Assembly (NCBI RefSeq): GCF_000816305.1
Contig: NZ_CP007773.1
Location: forward strand, 744,001-808,000
DNA: 64,000 bases
From: Campylobacter subantarcticus LMG 24377
GTDB taxonomy: Bacteria; Campylobacterota; Campylobacteria; Campylobacterales; Campylobacteraceae
Reading direction: 5' to 3'
The position numbers were made by a program, and so were the translations under genes. Shown one piece after another: positions 26,698 to 35,613 of this stretch. Below the pieces are notes generated by a model. The model made no database searches and had not been told where the DNA came from. It saw only the letters and a program-made list of their open reading frames with translations. Every line of letters begins with the position of its first letter. The first letter of the stretch is position 1.

Positions 26698-27026
26698 AAT
26701 AATGCCTCTATTTTTGCTTCTAGTTCTTTGATTCTCTGTCTTAATTTTTCATTTTCGATACGATATTGTGAATTTCTTGTTCTAAGAGAGGTTAGATCTG
26801 CTTTACTTTTATTTAATTCTTCGGTTAAAATATCTATATTTCCTAAACTTCTTTGAAGTTGCACTTGTAATTTTCTAATAACAATTTCAGTATCATCAAG
26901 GTTGTTTTTTATAAATTCTTTTGCCACTTTTTCTTTATGGAGTAGGGTTTTATAATAAAGTAGCATAATAGTCATATAAATACTAACACAAATTAATACA
27001 GTTAATACAAGCCAACTTAAGATCAT
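26694..27026 (-). CDS. Small membrane-anchored coiled-coil protein of unknown function
   Basis: 110 residues with one N-terminal hydrophobic helix (about 3-25, [21 protein letters not shown]) and no cleavable signal. The rest (30-110) is almost wholly charged heptad-like helix ([20 protein letters not shown] and later ELEAKIEAL). It is probably a single-pass inner-membrane protein with a cytoplasmic or periplasmic coiled coil; the topology is not clear. It overlaps both rpiB and apt by 4 bases, so it is a conserved operon member. I recognise no characterised family. Confidence 0.8.
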   Translation of the reverse strand: MILSWLVLTVLICVSIYMTIMLLYYKTLLHKEKVAKEFIKNNLDDTEIVIRKLQVQLQRSLGNIDILTEELNKSKADLTSLRTRNSQYRIENEKLRQRIKELEAKIEALL

Positions 27027-27460
27027 AATCTTTCCTCTATTTTACTAATTCTTATGTGATGTCTTCCACCACTAAAAGAAGTGTTGATAAAAATTGATAT
27101 GATTTCAAAAGTCATATCTATTCCAGTTAATCTAGCTCCCAAAGCTAAAACATTTGCATCGTTATGTTCTCTTGAAAGTTTAGCACTTAATGGTTCATTA
27201 CATAAGGCACAACGTATATTCTTATGGCGATTTGCTGCTATGCTCATACCAATGCCTGAACCACATACTAAAATTCCAAAACTTTTTTCATTGATTTTAG
27301 AGCTTAATAAATGCGCATAATCAGGATAATCACAACGATCATCACTAAAAGGTCCTAAATCTTCAAAAACGATGTTTTTTTCTTGTAAAAATTTCGTGAT
27401 TTCTTGCTTTAAAGTAAAACCAGCATGATCACTTGCAATATAAATTTTTTCTCTTAACAT
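27023..27460 (-). CDS. rpiB: Ribose-5-phosphate isomerase B
   Basis: RpiB interconverts ribulose-5-phosphate and ribose-5-phosphate in the non-oxidative pentose phosphate route, supplying PRPP for apt and the pur genes. The 145-residue protein has the LacAB/RpiB fold with IASDHAGF near the N-terminus, the catalytic Cys in GILVCGSGIGMSIAANR (about residue 66), and the NDANVLALGAR element. It is the first gene of the minus-strand operon down to ychF and is divergent from cheB across 145 bases. Confidence 0.95.
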   Translation of the reverse strand: MLREKIYIASDHAGFTLKQEITKFLQEKNIVFEDLGPFSDDRCDYPDYAHLLSSKINEKSFGILVCGSGIGMSIAANRHKNIRCALCNEPLSAKLSREHNDANVLALGARLTGIDMTFEIISIFINTSFSGGRHHIRISKIEERL

Positions 27461-27605
27461 TTAGCATTCACTTTATCATTTTTTGGAATTTTAAAGTATT
27501 AATTTTATCATATTTAATTAAAATTTTTCTTTCTTATATATAATTATTTTTTTATATTTTCAAATATTTATTTGATATGATAACAATAATTATTTAAGGT
27601 AAAAA

Positions 27606-28157
27606 ATGAAGCTTATATTGATTGGTTCTTCAACAGGCGGCCCAAGCCAACTAAAGTTTTTACTAAATGATGTAGAATTGAAAGATTGTGCATTGGTGAT
27701 CGCTCAGCATATGAATCCAGCTTTTATTCCTTCTTTTGTAAATCAGTTTAACAAAGAAGCATTGAGCGAGGTGATTATACCAAGTGATAAGGAAGTTTTG
27801 AAAAATAAAATTTATATTTGTCAAAGAAATATGATTTTAAGTGGTAATAATACCTTAACATTAAATACTACAGATGAAGTTAGTAGTTTTAATCCAGGAA
27901 TTGATGTGTTATTTAATTCTGCTGTAAATCTTTGTAAATACCATAAGATTTTAGCCTTAATTATGACAGGAATGGGTGATGATGGTGCTAAGTCTTTGTT
28001 TGAACTTTATAAGGCTGGTGTGAGATGTTTATGTGAAAATGAAGCAGATTCTATAGTGTATGGTATGCCTAAAAAAGCTAGGGATACTAACCCAAATTTA
28101 AAGCCGATGAGTTTAATAGAACTCAAAAAAGAAATAATACATTTTATCAAATCATAG
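27606..28157 (+). CDS. cheB: CheB-type protein-glutamate methylesterase without receiver domain
   Basis: A 183-residue catalytic domain that demethylates chemoreceptors. The catalytic triad is in place: Ser9 in GSSTGG, His35 in AQHM, and Asp in MTGMGDDGA (about 123-127). The N-terminal response-regulator domain usual in CheB is absent, as in C. jejuni, so CheA phosphorylation cannot control it directly. The start is fixed by AAGG upstream of ATG 27606. cheR follows after 9 bases, giving an adaptation pair separate from other chemotaxis genes. Confidence 0.92.
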   Translation: MKLILIGSSTGGPSQLKFLLNDVELKDCALVIAQHMNPAFIPSFVNQFNKEALSEVIIPSDKEVLKNKIYICQRNMILSGNNTLTLNTTDEVSSFNPGIDVLFNSAVNLCKYHKILALIMTGMGDDGAKSLFELYKAGVRCLCENEADSIVYGMPKKARDTNPNLKPMSLIELKKEIIHFIKS

Positions 28158-28166
28158 GATGGAAAG

Positions 28167-28949
28167 ATGATAAAAATTACAGAAAATGAAATGAGTGATT
28201 TTATAAAAATAGTAGAACAAATAAGTGGAAATAATCTTAATACTAAAAAAGATATTTTATCTATAAAACTTCCTAAATTTTTACAAGAATTAGGTTTAAG
28301 TAATCTTAATGAATTAAATGAAAAAGTGCAGTTCCAAAGAAATTTAAAACAAGAAACTATGGATTTTATTACAGTTTGCGAGACTTATTTTTTTAGAGAA
28401 TTAGAGCAATTAAAAGACGTAATTTATTACATAAAATCTCTTGATCGTCCTGTAAATGTGCTTTGTGCTCCATGTTCAAGTGGTGAGGAAGTGTATTCTT
28501 TAGCAATTTTAGCAAGTGAAAATTTCATCAAAGGTATGAATATAATTGGTATTGATATCAATAAAAAAATGATAGATAAATGCAATGAAATGATATATTC
28601 AGAGCGTTCAGTAGCTAGATTAAACACTGTGCAAAAAACACGTTATTTTGATATAAAAGATAGAATGTATCATCTTAAAAAAGAAGCCTTGGTTTGCAGA
28701 TGTCGTTTTGAACTTTGTAATGTTTTTGATGATTTATTATTTAAGCTTGGAAAATTTGATGTGATTTTTTCAAGAAATATGATGATTTACTTTGATCAAG
28801 ATTTCAAAATAAGACTAATGGAACGTTTTCATAGGATGTTAAATAGAGAGGGTAGAATTTACCCAGGAAAATCAGATCTTGTACCTGAAACAGCTTATTT
28901 TGATAAGAACTTTTCAGCAGGTGGGGTTTATTATTCTAAGGTGGATTAG
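28167..28949 (+). CDS. cheR: Chemoreceptor methyltransferase CheR
   Basis: CheR methylates glutamates of methyl-accepting chemotaxis proteins using SAM. The 260-residue sequence has an N-terminal helical domain (1-75), then the SAM fold with LCAPCSSGEEVYSLAI, IIGIDINKKMIDKC, a beta-subdomain (about 150-185), and VIFSRNMMIYFD. RNMMIYF is the family signature. The usual N-terminal Arg patch (about MRDFTFF) is less clear here. The 3' end overlaps the convergent MFS gene by 4 bases. Confidence 0.92.
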   Translation: MIKITENEMSDFIKIVEQISGNNLNTKKDILSIKLPKFLQELGLSNLNELNEKVQFQRNLKQETMDFITVCETYFFRELEQLKDVIYYIKSLDRPVNVLCAPCSSGEEVYSLAILASENFIKGMNIIGIDINKKMIDKCNEMIYSERSVARLNTVQKTRYFDIKDRMYHLKKEALVCRCRFELCNVFDDLLFKLGKFDVIFSRNMMIYFDQDFKIRLMERFHRMLNREGRIYPGKSDLVPETAYFDKNFSAGGVYYSKVD

Positions 28950-30139
28950 TTATATTTTTTATTAAACCACCACCAATAAATCGCTGCAAAGACAAAACAT
29001 ACTCCTAAACCAAAAGTAAAATGGCTTAATTTTACTCCATAAAATTCAAATAAATATCCTGTTGAAAAAGCAACAATTGCACTAAAAGTTAAATATACCA
29101 TATCATTATAAGCGATTACTCTACCATAGTATCTTTTATCGCAATCATTTTGCAAAAGTGTGTAGGTATAGCTCCATAAAGATGAAGTACAAAAACCTGC
29201 CATTACTAAGCCTATAAAGGCAAGATAAAAGTTAAATTGCAAGCAAGCCCAAAGCATTATACCTATACCTTGTGCTAGGTATAAATACACTAAAGTATTT
29301 TTGTTGATATAAGGACTAAGCACATAAGGACCTATGAGTAAAGATATGGCTCTTATGGCATTAGAAAATCCTATAGCTAAAGGTATGGAAATAACTTTAG
29401 CGTATTCATATTCTGCTAAAAGAGTGATTAAAACATCATAAGCAGTTATCCCTACAACCCCATGAAGTAAAATCAAATGAATGATTTTTTTATTGCTAAA
29501 TATATAAGTTAAACCTTCTTTGATTAGTATAAAAAGATTATTTTGTGTGGTGTTTTTTTCATCAGGTAAGATTAAAGTTTTAAGTACAAGTATAGCACAA
29601 AATAACATTAAGGTGTCAGCTATGAAAGCTGGTTTTACTCCAAAAAGATCTATAAAAAGTCCTGCTACACCCATACCTAAAGCATATGATACAGCCCATA
29701 TAATACTATGAAGCTCATTACCGAGTTTTAGTTCTTGTTGGGTTAAAATTTTAGGTAAAACAGACATTTCTGTTTGAAAATACATGCTTGCAACAGCCAT
29801 ACGTACAAAAGTTAAAAAATACAAAAACCAAAGCATTGTTAGGGAGTTAATAAAAATTAACATAAAAATAGAAATCATCTCAATGCTAATCATTGTTAGT
29901 AATAAATTCTTAGGCTTAAACCTATCTACTATAACCCCATTTATGGGTGCAAGTATAATAGAAGGCAAAAAAATAAAAATAGCTGAAAAACCTATGATAT
30001 TTGCAGGTGCTTGAAGCTCTTTGGTTAAAAGAGTAAAAACTCCAACTTGGGAAAACCATGCACCAAAATAACTTATAAATTGCACTATTGCTAAAAGGCG
30101 AAATGTTTTATTATTTTGAAGTAAAGACCTATATGTCAT
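28946..30139 (-). CDS. MFS transporter (exporter-like)
   Basis: A 397-residue, 12-helix major facilitator transporter. The loop 2-3 motif is seen as APINGVIVDRFKPKNLLL, and the architecture resembles the EntS/MefA drug or siderophore exporter branch. No substrate can be named. In C. jejuni I recall an MFS gene in the same place before mqnC. Here it is divergent from mqnC across a 108-base region and convergent with cheR with a 4-base overlap. Confidence 0.8.
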   Translation of the reverse strand: MTYRSLLQNNKTFRLLAIVQFISYFGAWFSQVGVFTLLTKELQAPANIIGFSAIFIFLPSIILAPINGVIVDRFKPKNLLLTMISIEMISIFMLIFINSLTMLWFLYFLTFVRMAVASMYFQTEMSVLPKILTQQELKLGNELHSIIWAVSYALGMGVAGLFIDLFGVKPAFIADTLMLFCAILVLKTLILPDEKNTTQNNLFILIKEGLTYIFSNKKIIHLILLHGVVGITAYDVLITLLAEYEYAKVISIPLAIGFSNAIRAISLLIGPYVLSPYINKNTLVYLYLAQGIGIMLWACLQFNFYLAFIGLVMAGFCTSSLWSYTYTLLQNDCDKRYYGRVIAYNDMVYLTFSAIVAFSTGYLFEFYGVKLSHFTFGLGVCFVFAAIYWWWFNKKYN

Positions 30140-30215
30140 GAATATCCTATGAATTAAGTATGAAATTTAAAGTATTTGATTATATCGTTTTTAAGATTAT
30201 TTTACATTTAAATGA

Positions 30216-30221
30216 TATAAT
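30216..30221 (+). promoter_or_regulatory. -10 element of mqnC operon
   Basis: TATAAT at 30216-30221, followed by a T8 run, lies 26 bases before the mqnC ATG in the divergent gap with the MFS gene. No good -35 is seen, as is usual for Campylobacter vegetative promoters. Confidence 0.6.
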
Positions 30222-30247
30222 AGTTTTTTTATAAAAAAGGTTTGAAA

Positions 30248-31294
30248 ATGAGTAGATTAAGCAAAAAAGAAGCATTAAATTTGCTTCAAAATGCACCTTT
30301 GTATGAATTAGGTGCAATGGCTTATGAGAAAAAAATACAACTACATCCTGAGAAAATAACTACTTTCGTAGTAGATAGAAATATAAATTATACGAATGTT
30401 TGCTGTATTGATTGTGCTTTTTGTGCTTTTTGTAGAAAAGAAAAAGATGATGATTCTTATATTTTAAAATATGAAGAAATAGGACAAAAAATAGAAGAAC
30501 TACAAGCTATTGGAGGCACTCAAATTTTATTTCAAGGCGGGGTGCATCCAAAGCTTAAAATAGAATGGTATGAAGATTTACTTTCTTATATAAAAAATAA
30601 TTATCCTTCTATCACTGTGCATGGGTTTTCAGCGGTAGAGATAGCTTATATAGCAAGAGTTTCTAAAATTACTATAGAAGATGTTTTAAAAAGATTACAA
30701 GTTAAGGGGCTTTTTTCTATACCTGGAGCGGGTGCTGAAGTATTAAGTGATAGAGTAAGAGATATTATAGCACCACACAAATGCGACACAGCTACTTGGC
30801 TTAGGGTGCATGAGAGTGCACATAATATAGGTATGAAAAGTACTGCTACAATGATGTTTGGTACGGTTGAGAGCGAAGAGGAAATCATCGAGCATTTTGA
30901 TCATTTAAGAAATTTACAAGATAAAACAAATGGCTTTAGAGCTTTTATTTTATGGTCATTTCAAAGTGAAAATACACCTTTGATTGAAAAACATCCTGAA
31001 ATTATCAAACAAAGTTCTAATAGGTATCTAAGATTATTAGCCTTAGCAAGATTGTATTTGGATAATTTTAAAAATTTACAAAGTTCTTGGGTGACACAAG
31101 GCTCTTTAATAGGTCAACTTGCTTTGCAGTTTGGGGCAAATGATCTAGGTTCGACTATGATGGAGGAAAATGTCGTGGCTGCAGCTGGTGCAAAATATAG
31201 AATGAATCAAGAGCAGATGATAGAGCTTATAAAAGATATAGGAGAATTACCTGCCAAACGCGATACTGCTTATAATATTTTAGAAAGGTTTTGA
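30248..31294 (+). CDS. mqnC: Cyclic dehypoxanthinyl futalosine synthase (menaquinone)
   Basis: A radical SAM enzyme of the futalosine route to menaquinone, cyclising dehypoxanthinyl futalosine. The cluster motif is Cys52, Cys56 and Cys59 (NVCCIDCAFC), followed by FCRKEKDD, which distinguishes MqnC from MqnE. QGGVHPKL and PGAGAEVLSDRVRD support the call. The length is 348 residues. An upstream in-frame TTG (30242) is rejected in favour of ATG 30248, which has AAAAGG 7 bases before it. The product supports anaerobic respiration and HydAB electron transfer. It overlaps the M16 gene in a TGATG junction. Confidence 0.92.
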   Translation: MSRLSKKEALNLLQNAPLYELGAMAYEKKIQLHPEKITTFVVDRNINYTNVCCIDCAFCAFCRKEKDDDSYILKYEEIGQKIEELQAIGGTQILFQGGVHPKLKIEWYEDLLSYIKNNYPSITVHGFSAVEIAYIARVSKITIEDVLKRLQVKGLFSIPGAGAEVLSDRVRDIIAPHKCDTATWLRVHESAHNIGMKSTATMMFGTVESEEEIIEHFDHLRNLQDKTNGFRAFILWSFQSENTPLIEKHPEIIKQSSNRYLRLLALARLYLDNFKNLQSSWVTQGSLIGQLALQFGANDLGSTMMEENVVAAAGAKYRMNQEQMIELIKDIGELPAKRDTAYNILERF

Positions 31295-32514
31295 TGTTAA
31301 ATTTAGACTGCAATGATACTAAAATAGACATAATATATGAGTATGAAAACGAGCTTCCTATAATATTTTTTAAGCTCATTTTTAAAAATAGTGGAAAAAT
31401 AGCAGAAAAACACAATAGAGGTTGTGCAAGTATGCTTGCAAGATTATTAAATGAAGGAAGTAATGATGAGTTTTTTAAAAGCTTAGAAAACCGTGCTATA
31501 GAGCTTTATGCTAAGGCTAGTTTTGAGCATTTTCAAATTAGTATTAAATGCTTAAAAGAACATTTTGATTTTGCTGTGGAAAAATTAGAAGAATTATTGC
31601 TTAATGTGTGTTTTGAGGAAAAAATTTTGCATAGATTAAAAACTTTAGCCTTAGGTGAACTTGCAAGTTTAAATACTGATTATGATTATCAAGCAAAAAG
31701 ACTTTTAAATAAGAATGTTTTTAAAGATGAAATTTTTGCTAGTGGTCTTGATGGAACTAAAGAAAGTATAGAAAAGATTAGCTTAAAAGAATTGCAAGAT
31801 TTTATGGGTGAAAATTTGGTGCTTGATAATACTTTATTTGTTTTTGGCGGAGATATTAAAGAAGATGAAATAAAGATTAAAGTAGAAAAAATTTGCCAAA
31901 TTTTAAAAAGAAATATCCCAAATCAAAATAAAAGTTACAAACTCATTGATGAGAGTATAGAAGTAAGTGAGCAAAAAAGCACCGAGCAAGCTTATATATA
32001 CTTTTGCTCTCCATTTAATATGCAAATTAATGATGAGAAAATGTATTTAGCTAAACTTGCTTTATTTATCTTGGGTCAAGGTGGTTTTGGTTCACGATTG
32101 ATGGAAGAGGTTCGTGTAAAAAGAGGTTTGGCTTATTCAGCGTATACAATGCTTGATATAAATTTAAATTATAGTAGAGTTTTTGGATATTTACAAACTA
32201 AAAATGAAAGTTCTAATGAAGCTAAAACTTTAGTTAAGGAAGTTTTTGAAAACTTTGTCCAAAATGGAGTAAGTGAAAAGGAATTTCAATTAGCTAAGCA
32301 ATTTTTAGTTGATTCTATGCCTTTAAGGTATGAAAGCTTGGCTAAAAGACTAGATATAATGCTAAATGAGTATTTACATGGCTTAAAACTTGGAAATTTA
32401 AAAGAAGAAATGCAAAAGATTAAAAACGCTACTTTAGATGAGTTAAATGACTTTATCAAAGTACATAATGAAATCACCAAAGTGAGTTTTGCAAGTATAG
32501 AAAATGAAAGTTGA
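31294..32514 (+). CDS. M16-family peptidase-like protein lacking the zinc motif
   Basis: A 406-residue protein with the two-domain fold of mitochondrial-processing-peptidase-like M16 proteins. The region where an active enzyme has HxxEH reads NRGCASMLARLLNEG (about residues 43-57), with none of the zinc ligands, and no HxxEH occurs elsewhere. The second half keeps the Arg/Tyr element GSRLMEEVRVKRGLAYSAY (about 265-283). It therefore looks like the non-catalytic partner type, which pairs with an active M16 subunit. The ATG at 31294 overlaps the mqnC stop, and recG overlaps its end by 11 bases. No signal peptide is evident. Confidence 0.8.
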   Translation: MLNLDCNDTKIDIIYEYENELPIIFFKLIFKNSGKIAEKHNRGCASMLARLLNEGSNDEFFKSLENRAIELYAKASFEHFQISIKCLKEHFDFAVEKLEELLLNVCFEEKILHRLKTLALGELASLNTDYDYQAKRLLNKNVFKDEIFASGLDGTKESIEKISLKELQDFMGENLVLDNTLFVFGGDIKEDEIKIKVEKICQILKRNIPNQNKSYKLIDESIEVSEQKSTEQAYIYFCSPFNMQINDEKMYLAKLALFILGQGGFGSRLMEEVRVKRGLAYSAYTMLDINLNYSRVFGYLQTKNESSNEAKTLVKEVFENFVQNGVSEKEFQLAKQFLVDSMPLRYESLAKRLDIMLNEYLHGLKLGNLKEEMQKIKNATLDELNDFIKVHNEITKVSFASIENES

Positions 32515-34327
32515 AGAAAAGGACTTAAAACTACTTCATGCTCTAGGGGTTAAAAATTGTATTGATTTGGCTTTGATTTTACCTAAAAAATTTGATGATT
32601 TTAGAATTTCAAAGTTTCCAAAAGATACATTTTGCACCCAAAATGTAAAAATTATCAGTACGCAAAATCATCACTCTCAACTTTTCATGCTTTGTGAATG
32701 TTTAGAATGGGGCATAAAAGCAAATATAGTGATTTTTCATCCCAATAAATGGCATTTTAAAATTTTTAAACATAATGCTTTGGTCTGTATCCATGCAAAG
32801 ATGAATTTTTTTAATGGAATTTGGCAGTTTATAAACCCAAAAATAGTAAAAAACACAGGTCAAATAGTCCCTAAATATCAAATTAGCTCTATTAAAGATG
32901 AAAGCATAAAAAAACTTATTTCAAAGTATGTCAATGAAGCCAACTTAAAAGCACTAAATTTAGAACAAAAATATATTAATTTGCTTTTAAATTTACATAA
33001 TTATGATGATTTAACTTTTTATGAAAATTTTAATACCATAGTTAAAGACTTAAAATATATAGAAATTTTTAATCATCTAAGGCGTTTAAAGGGTAAAAAA
33101 ATATCACAAAATGCTTATGAGATAGAACTTTTTGATATAAACTCTTGGCTTAAAGGTTTAGAATTTAGCCCTACATATGATCAGCTTTTAGCGATAGAAG
33201 ATATCAAAAAAGACTTACAAAATAAAGTCGCTAAAAGGCGCGTGGTAATGGGCGATGTGGGTTGTGGTAAGACTTTGGTTATACTTGCTGCGAGTTTGCT
33301 TGTGTATCCAAAAAAGGCTATTTTAATGGCTCCAACTAGTATATTAGCAGAGCAAATTTATCATGAAGCTAAGAGGCTTTTGCCTGATTTTGTTAATGTA
33401 TTGCTTTTAAAAGGTGGTAAAAAAGATAAAGATTTAACAAAATTAAAAGAACAAGCCCATTTTATCATAGGTACACATGCACTCATTCATCAAGAGGATT
33501 ATGAAGCAGTTTTAGTTATGATAGATGAGCAACACCGCTTTGGCTCTAATCAAAGACAAAAAATAAGTGAGCTTAGCAAAAACTCTCAATATGCTCCACA
33601 TATTGTGCAATTTTCCGCTACACCTATACCAAGAACACTTTCTATGATACAAAGTGAGCTTGTAAATTTTAGTTTTATCAAACAAATGCCTTTTAAAAAA
33701 GACATTAAGACTTTTTGTATACAAGATAAGGATTTTAAATATTTGCTTAAAAAAATCGATGACGAACTTGCTAAAAATCACCAAGCAATCATCATTTATC
33801 CTTTGATAAATGAAAGTGAAAATATAGATTATTTATCACTAGAACAAGCACAAGAATACTGGATAAACAAATATAAAAATGTTTATATAACCCATGGTAA
33901 AGATAAAAATAAAGATCAAATTTTACAAGAATTTAGAGAAAAGGGCACGATTTTACTTTCTACGACTGTGGTTGAAGTGGGGATTTCTTTACCAAGACTT
34001 AGTGTGATTGTAATAGTTGGGGCTGAAAGATTAGGACTTGCTACATTACATCAGCTTCGAGGTAGGGTTGGTAGAGTGGGGCTTGAGAGCTTTTGTTACT
34101 TATATACTAAGCAAAAAGAAATTCCAAGTCGTTTGCTTGAATTTGCTAAAACTTTAGATGGATTTAAAATAGCCGAGCTTGATTTAAAAAACAGGCTAAG
34201 CGGGGACTTACTAGATGGTAGAGTGCAACATGGCAATCATTTTAAATTTTTTGACTTTGCAGATGATGAAGAGCTAGTTTTAAAAGCAAAAGAAAGTATA
34301 AAAAACATGGAAAAAGAAAATGGATAA
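32504..34327 (+). CDS. recG: ATP-dependent DNA helicase RecG
   Basis: RecG remodels stalled replication forks and Holliday junctions. The superfamily 2 helicase motifs are clear: GDVGCGKT (motif I, about 249-256), MIDEQHRFG (motif II), FSATPIPRTL (motif III), then TTVVEVGISLP and HQLRGRVGR (motifs V and VI). At 607 residues it is shorter than the E. coli enzyme (693), mostly in the N-terminal wedge region, which is reduced but present. The start overlaps the M16 gene; the stop overlaps the downstream regulator by 8 bases. Confidence 0.92.
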   Translation: MKVEEKDLKLLHALGVKNCIDLALILPKKFDDFRISKFPKDTFCTQNVKIISTQNHHSQLFMLCECLEWGIKANIVIFHPNKWHFKIFKHNALVCIHAKMNFFNGIWQFINPKIVKNTGQIVPKYQISSIKDESIKKLISKYVNEANLKALNLEQKYINLLLNLHNYDDLTFYENFNTIVKDLKYIEIFNHLRRLKGKKISQNAYEIELFDINSWLKGLEFSPTYDQLLAIEDIKKDLQNKVAKRRVVMGDVGCGKTLVILAASLLVYPKKAILMAPTSILAEQIYHEAKRLLPDFVNVLLLKGGKKDKDLTKLKEQAHFIIGTHALIHQEDYEAVLVMIDEQHRFGSNQRQKISELSKNSQYAPHIVQFSATPIPRTLSMIQSELVNFSFIKQMPFKKDIKTFCIQDKDFKYLLKKIDDELAKNHQAIIIYPLINESENIDYLSLEQAQEYWINKYKNVYITHGKDKNKDQILQEFREKGTILLSTTVVEVGISLPRLSVIVIVGAERLGLATLHQLRGRVGRVGLESFCYLYTKQKEIPSRLLEFAKTLDGFKIAELDLKNRLSGDLLDGRVQHGNHFKFFDFADDEELVLKAKESIKNMEKENG

Positions 34328-34922
34328 ACATTTTGAAATTTTAATTTCTAAAGGCAAGAAAAAACATTTTAGCAAAGGGAATATTTTATTTTTTCAAGGT
34401 GAAAAAGCAAATAAAATTTATATTTTACTAAGTGGAAAAGTGCGTATATACAAAGTTAATGTAAAAGGCTTTGAGTTAACACTTCACACTTTAACTCCGG
34501 TAAATTTTATAGCCGAAATGCCTGTGTTTGAAGGTATTGATTACCCAGCTAATGCTATTTGTGAGCAAGATTGTGAAATTTGCGTTTTTGATTTTGATGA
34601 ATTTAAAAAATTATGTTTAGAAAATGGGGAATTTAGCTTTTTGCTTTTGACTTCTTTAATTGATAAAATTCGAATTTTAGAAAATTTTATTCGACAAAAA
34701 TCTTTGGATTTAAAGTCAAGATTAGTCAGCTTTTTGCTAGAAAATGAAGAAAAACTACAAAATTTAAAACAAAAAGAAATTGCTGTGATTTTAAATTTGC
34801 CCCCAGAATCTTTGTCACGTTTTTTGAAAGAATTAAAACAAAATGAGCTTATTTGCACAAATAAAGGTAAAATAGTAATTTTAAATAAAGAGAAAATGCA
34901 AAATTTAATTAAGTCTTTTTAA
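34320..34922 (+). CDS. nssR: Crp/Fnr-family transcription regulator (NssR-like)
   Basis: A 200-residue regulator with a cyclic-nucleotide-binding-fold sensor domain (about 15-125, GNILFFQGEKANKIYILLSGKV in part) and a winged helix (about 140-195; recognition helix LPPESLSRFLKEL). It lacks the Cys cluster of Fnr. In C. jejuni the gene downstream of recG is nssR, the nitrosative-stress activator of the globin genes cgb and ctb, with ctb between them. Here no ctb intervenes; recG overlaps this gene by 8 bases. The NssR identity rests on family and position, so the symbol is tentative. Confidence 0.7.
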   Translation: MDKHFEILISKGKKKHFSKGNILFFQGEKANKIYILLSGKVRIYKVNVKGFELTLHTLTPVNFIAEMPVFEGIDYPANAICEQDCEICVFDFDEFKKLCLENGEFSFLLLTSLIDKIRILENFIRQKSLDLKSRLVSFLLENEEKLQNLKQKEIAVILNLPPESLSRFLKELKQNELICTNKGKIVILNKEKMQNLIKSF

Positions 34923-34965
34923 GTCTTATTTGTTACAATATTGTATTTAAAGTATGGAAGGTTTT

Positions 34966-35613
34966 ATGGATTTTGATTTTTTAGTCAAGTTTAGCCCCAT
35001 GTTTATACAAGCTTCTTGGCTTACATTAAAACTTGCTATTTACGGGGTATTTTTTTCATTTTTGGTAGGTTTATTTTGTGTAGGAGTAAGTTATTTTAAA
35101 ATTTCATTTTTAAACGCAATTTGTAAATTTTATATAGAATTTTCAAGAAATACACCTTTGTTAATCCAGCTTTTCTTCTTATATTATGCCTTACCTGAAT
35201 TTGGGATACGTCTTAGTTCTTTTGTTTGTGCTGTGATAGGACTTAGTTTTTTAGGTGGTTCTTATATGGCCGAGAGTTTAAGAGCGGGTATGGAAGCGGT
35301 AAAAAAACAACAGTATGAATCAGGACTTTCTTTGGGTTTGAGCCAATGGCAAAATTTCTGTTATGTTATCATGCCTCAAGCTTTGGGTATAGCCATGTCA
35401 AGCATTAGTGCAAATATCATTTTTTTACTTAAAGAAACATCGGTTGTAAGTATTATCGCTTTAGCAGATTTAGTGTATGTAGCTAAAGATCTTATAGGGC
35501 TTTATTATAAAAGCAATGAAGCTTTATTTGCTTTGGTGCTTTGTTATTTGATCTTGATTTTACCTTTATCTTTGGTGTTAAACCGCATAGAAAAAAGGTT
35601 AAACTATGTTTGA
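34966..35613 (+). CDS. Amino-acid ABC transporter permease (first)
   Basis: A HisM/GlnP-type inner-membrane permease, 215 residues from ATG 34966 (219 from an in-frame ATG at 34954). GGAAGG (34956-34961) makes the later start slightly better, though spacing is short. About five membrane helices are visible, and the coupling-helix EAA motif is recognisable around SGLSLGLSQWQNFCYVIMPQA (about 125-145). It overlaps the second permease by 8 bases, and they would form a heterodimer with the ATPase at 36267. The linked cjaA suggests cysteine as substrate. Confidence 0.88.
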   Translation: MDFDFLVKFSPMFIQASWLTLKLAIYGVFFSFLVGLFCVGVSYFKISFLNAICKFYIEFSRNTPLLIQLFFLYYALPEFGIRLSSFVCAVIGLSFLGGSYMAESLRAGMEAVKKQQYESGLSLGLSQWQNFCYVIMPQALGIAMSSISANIIFLLKETSVVSIIALADLVYVAKDLIGLYYKSNEALFALVLCYLILILPLSLVLNRIEKRLNYV

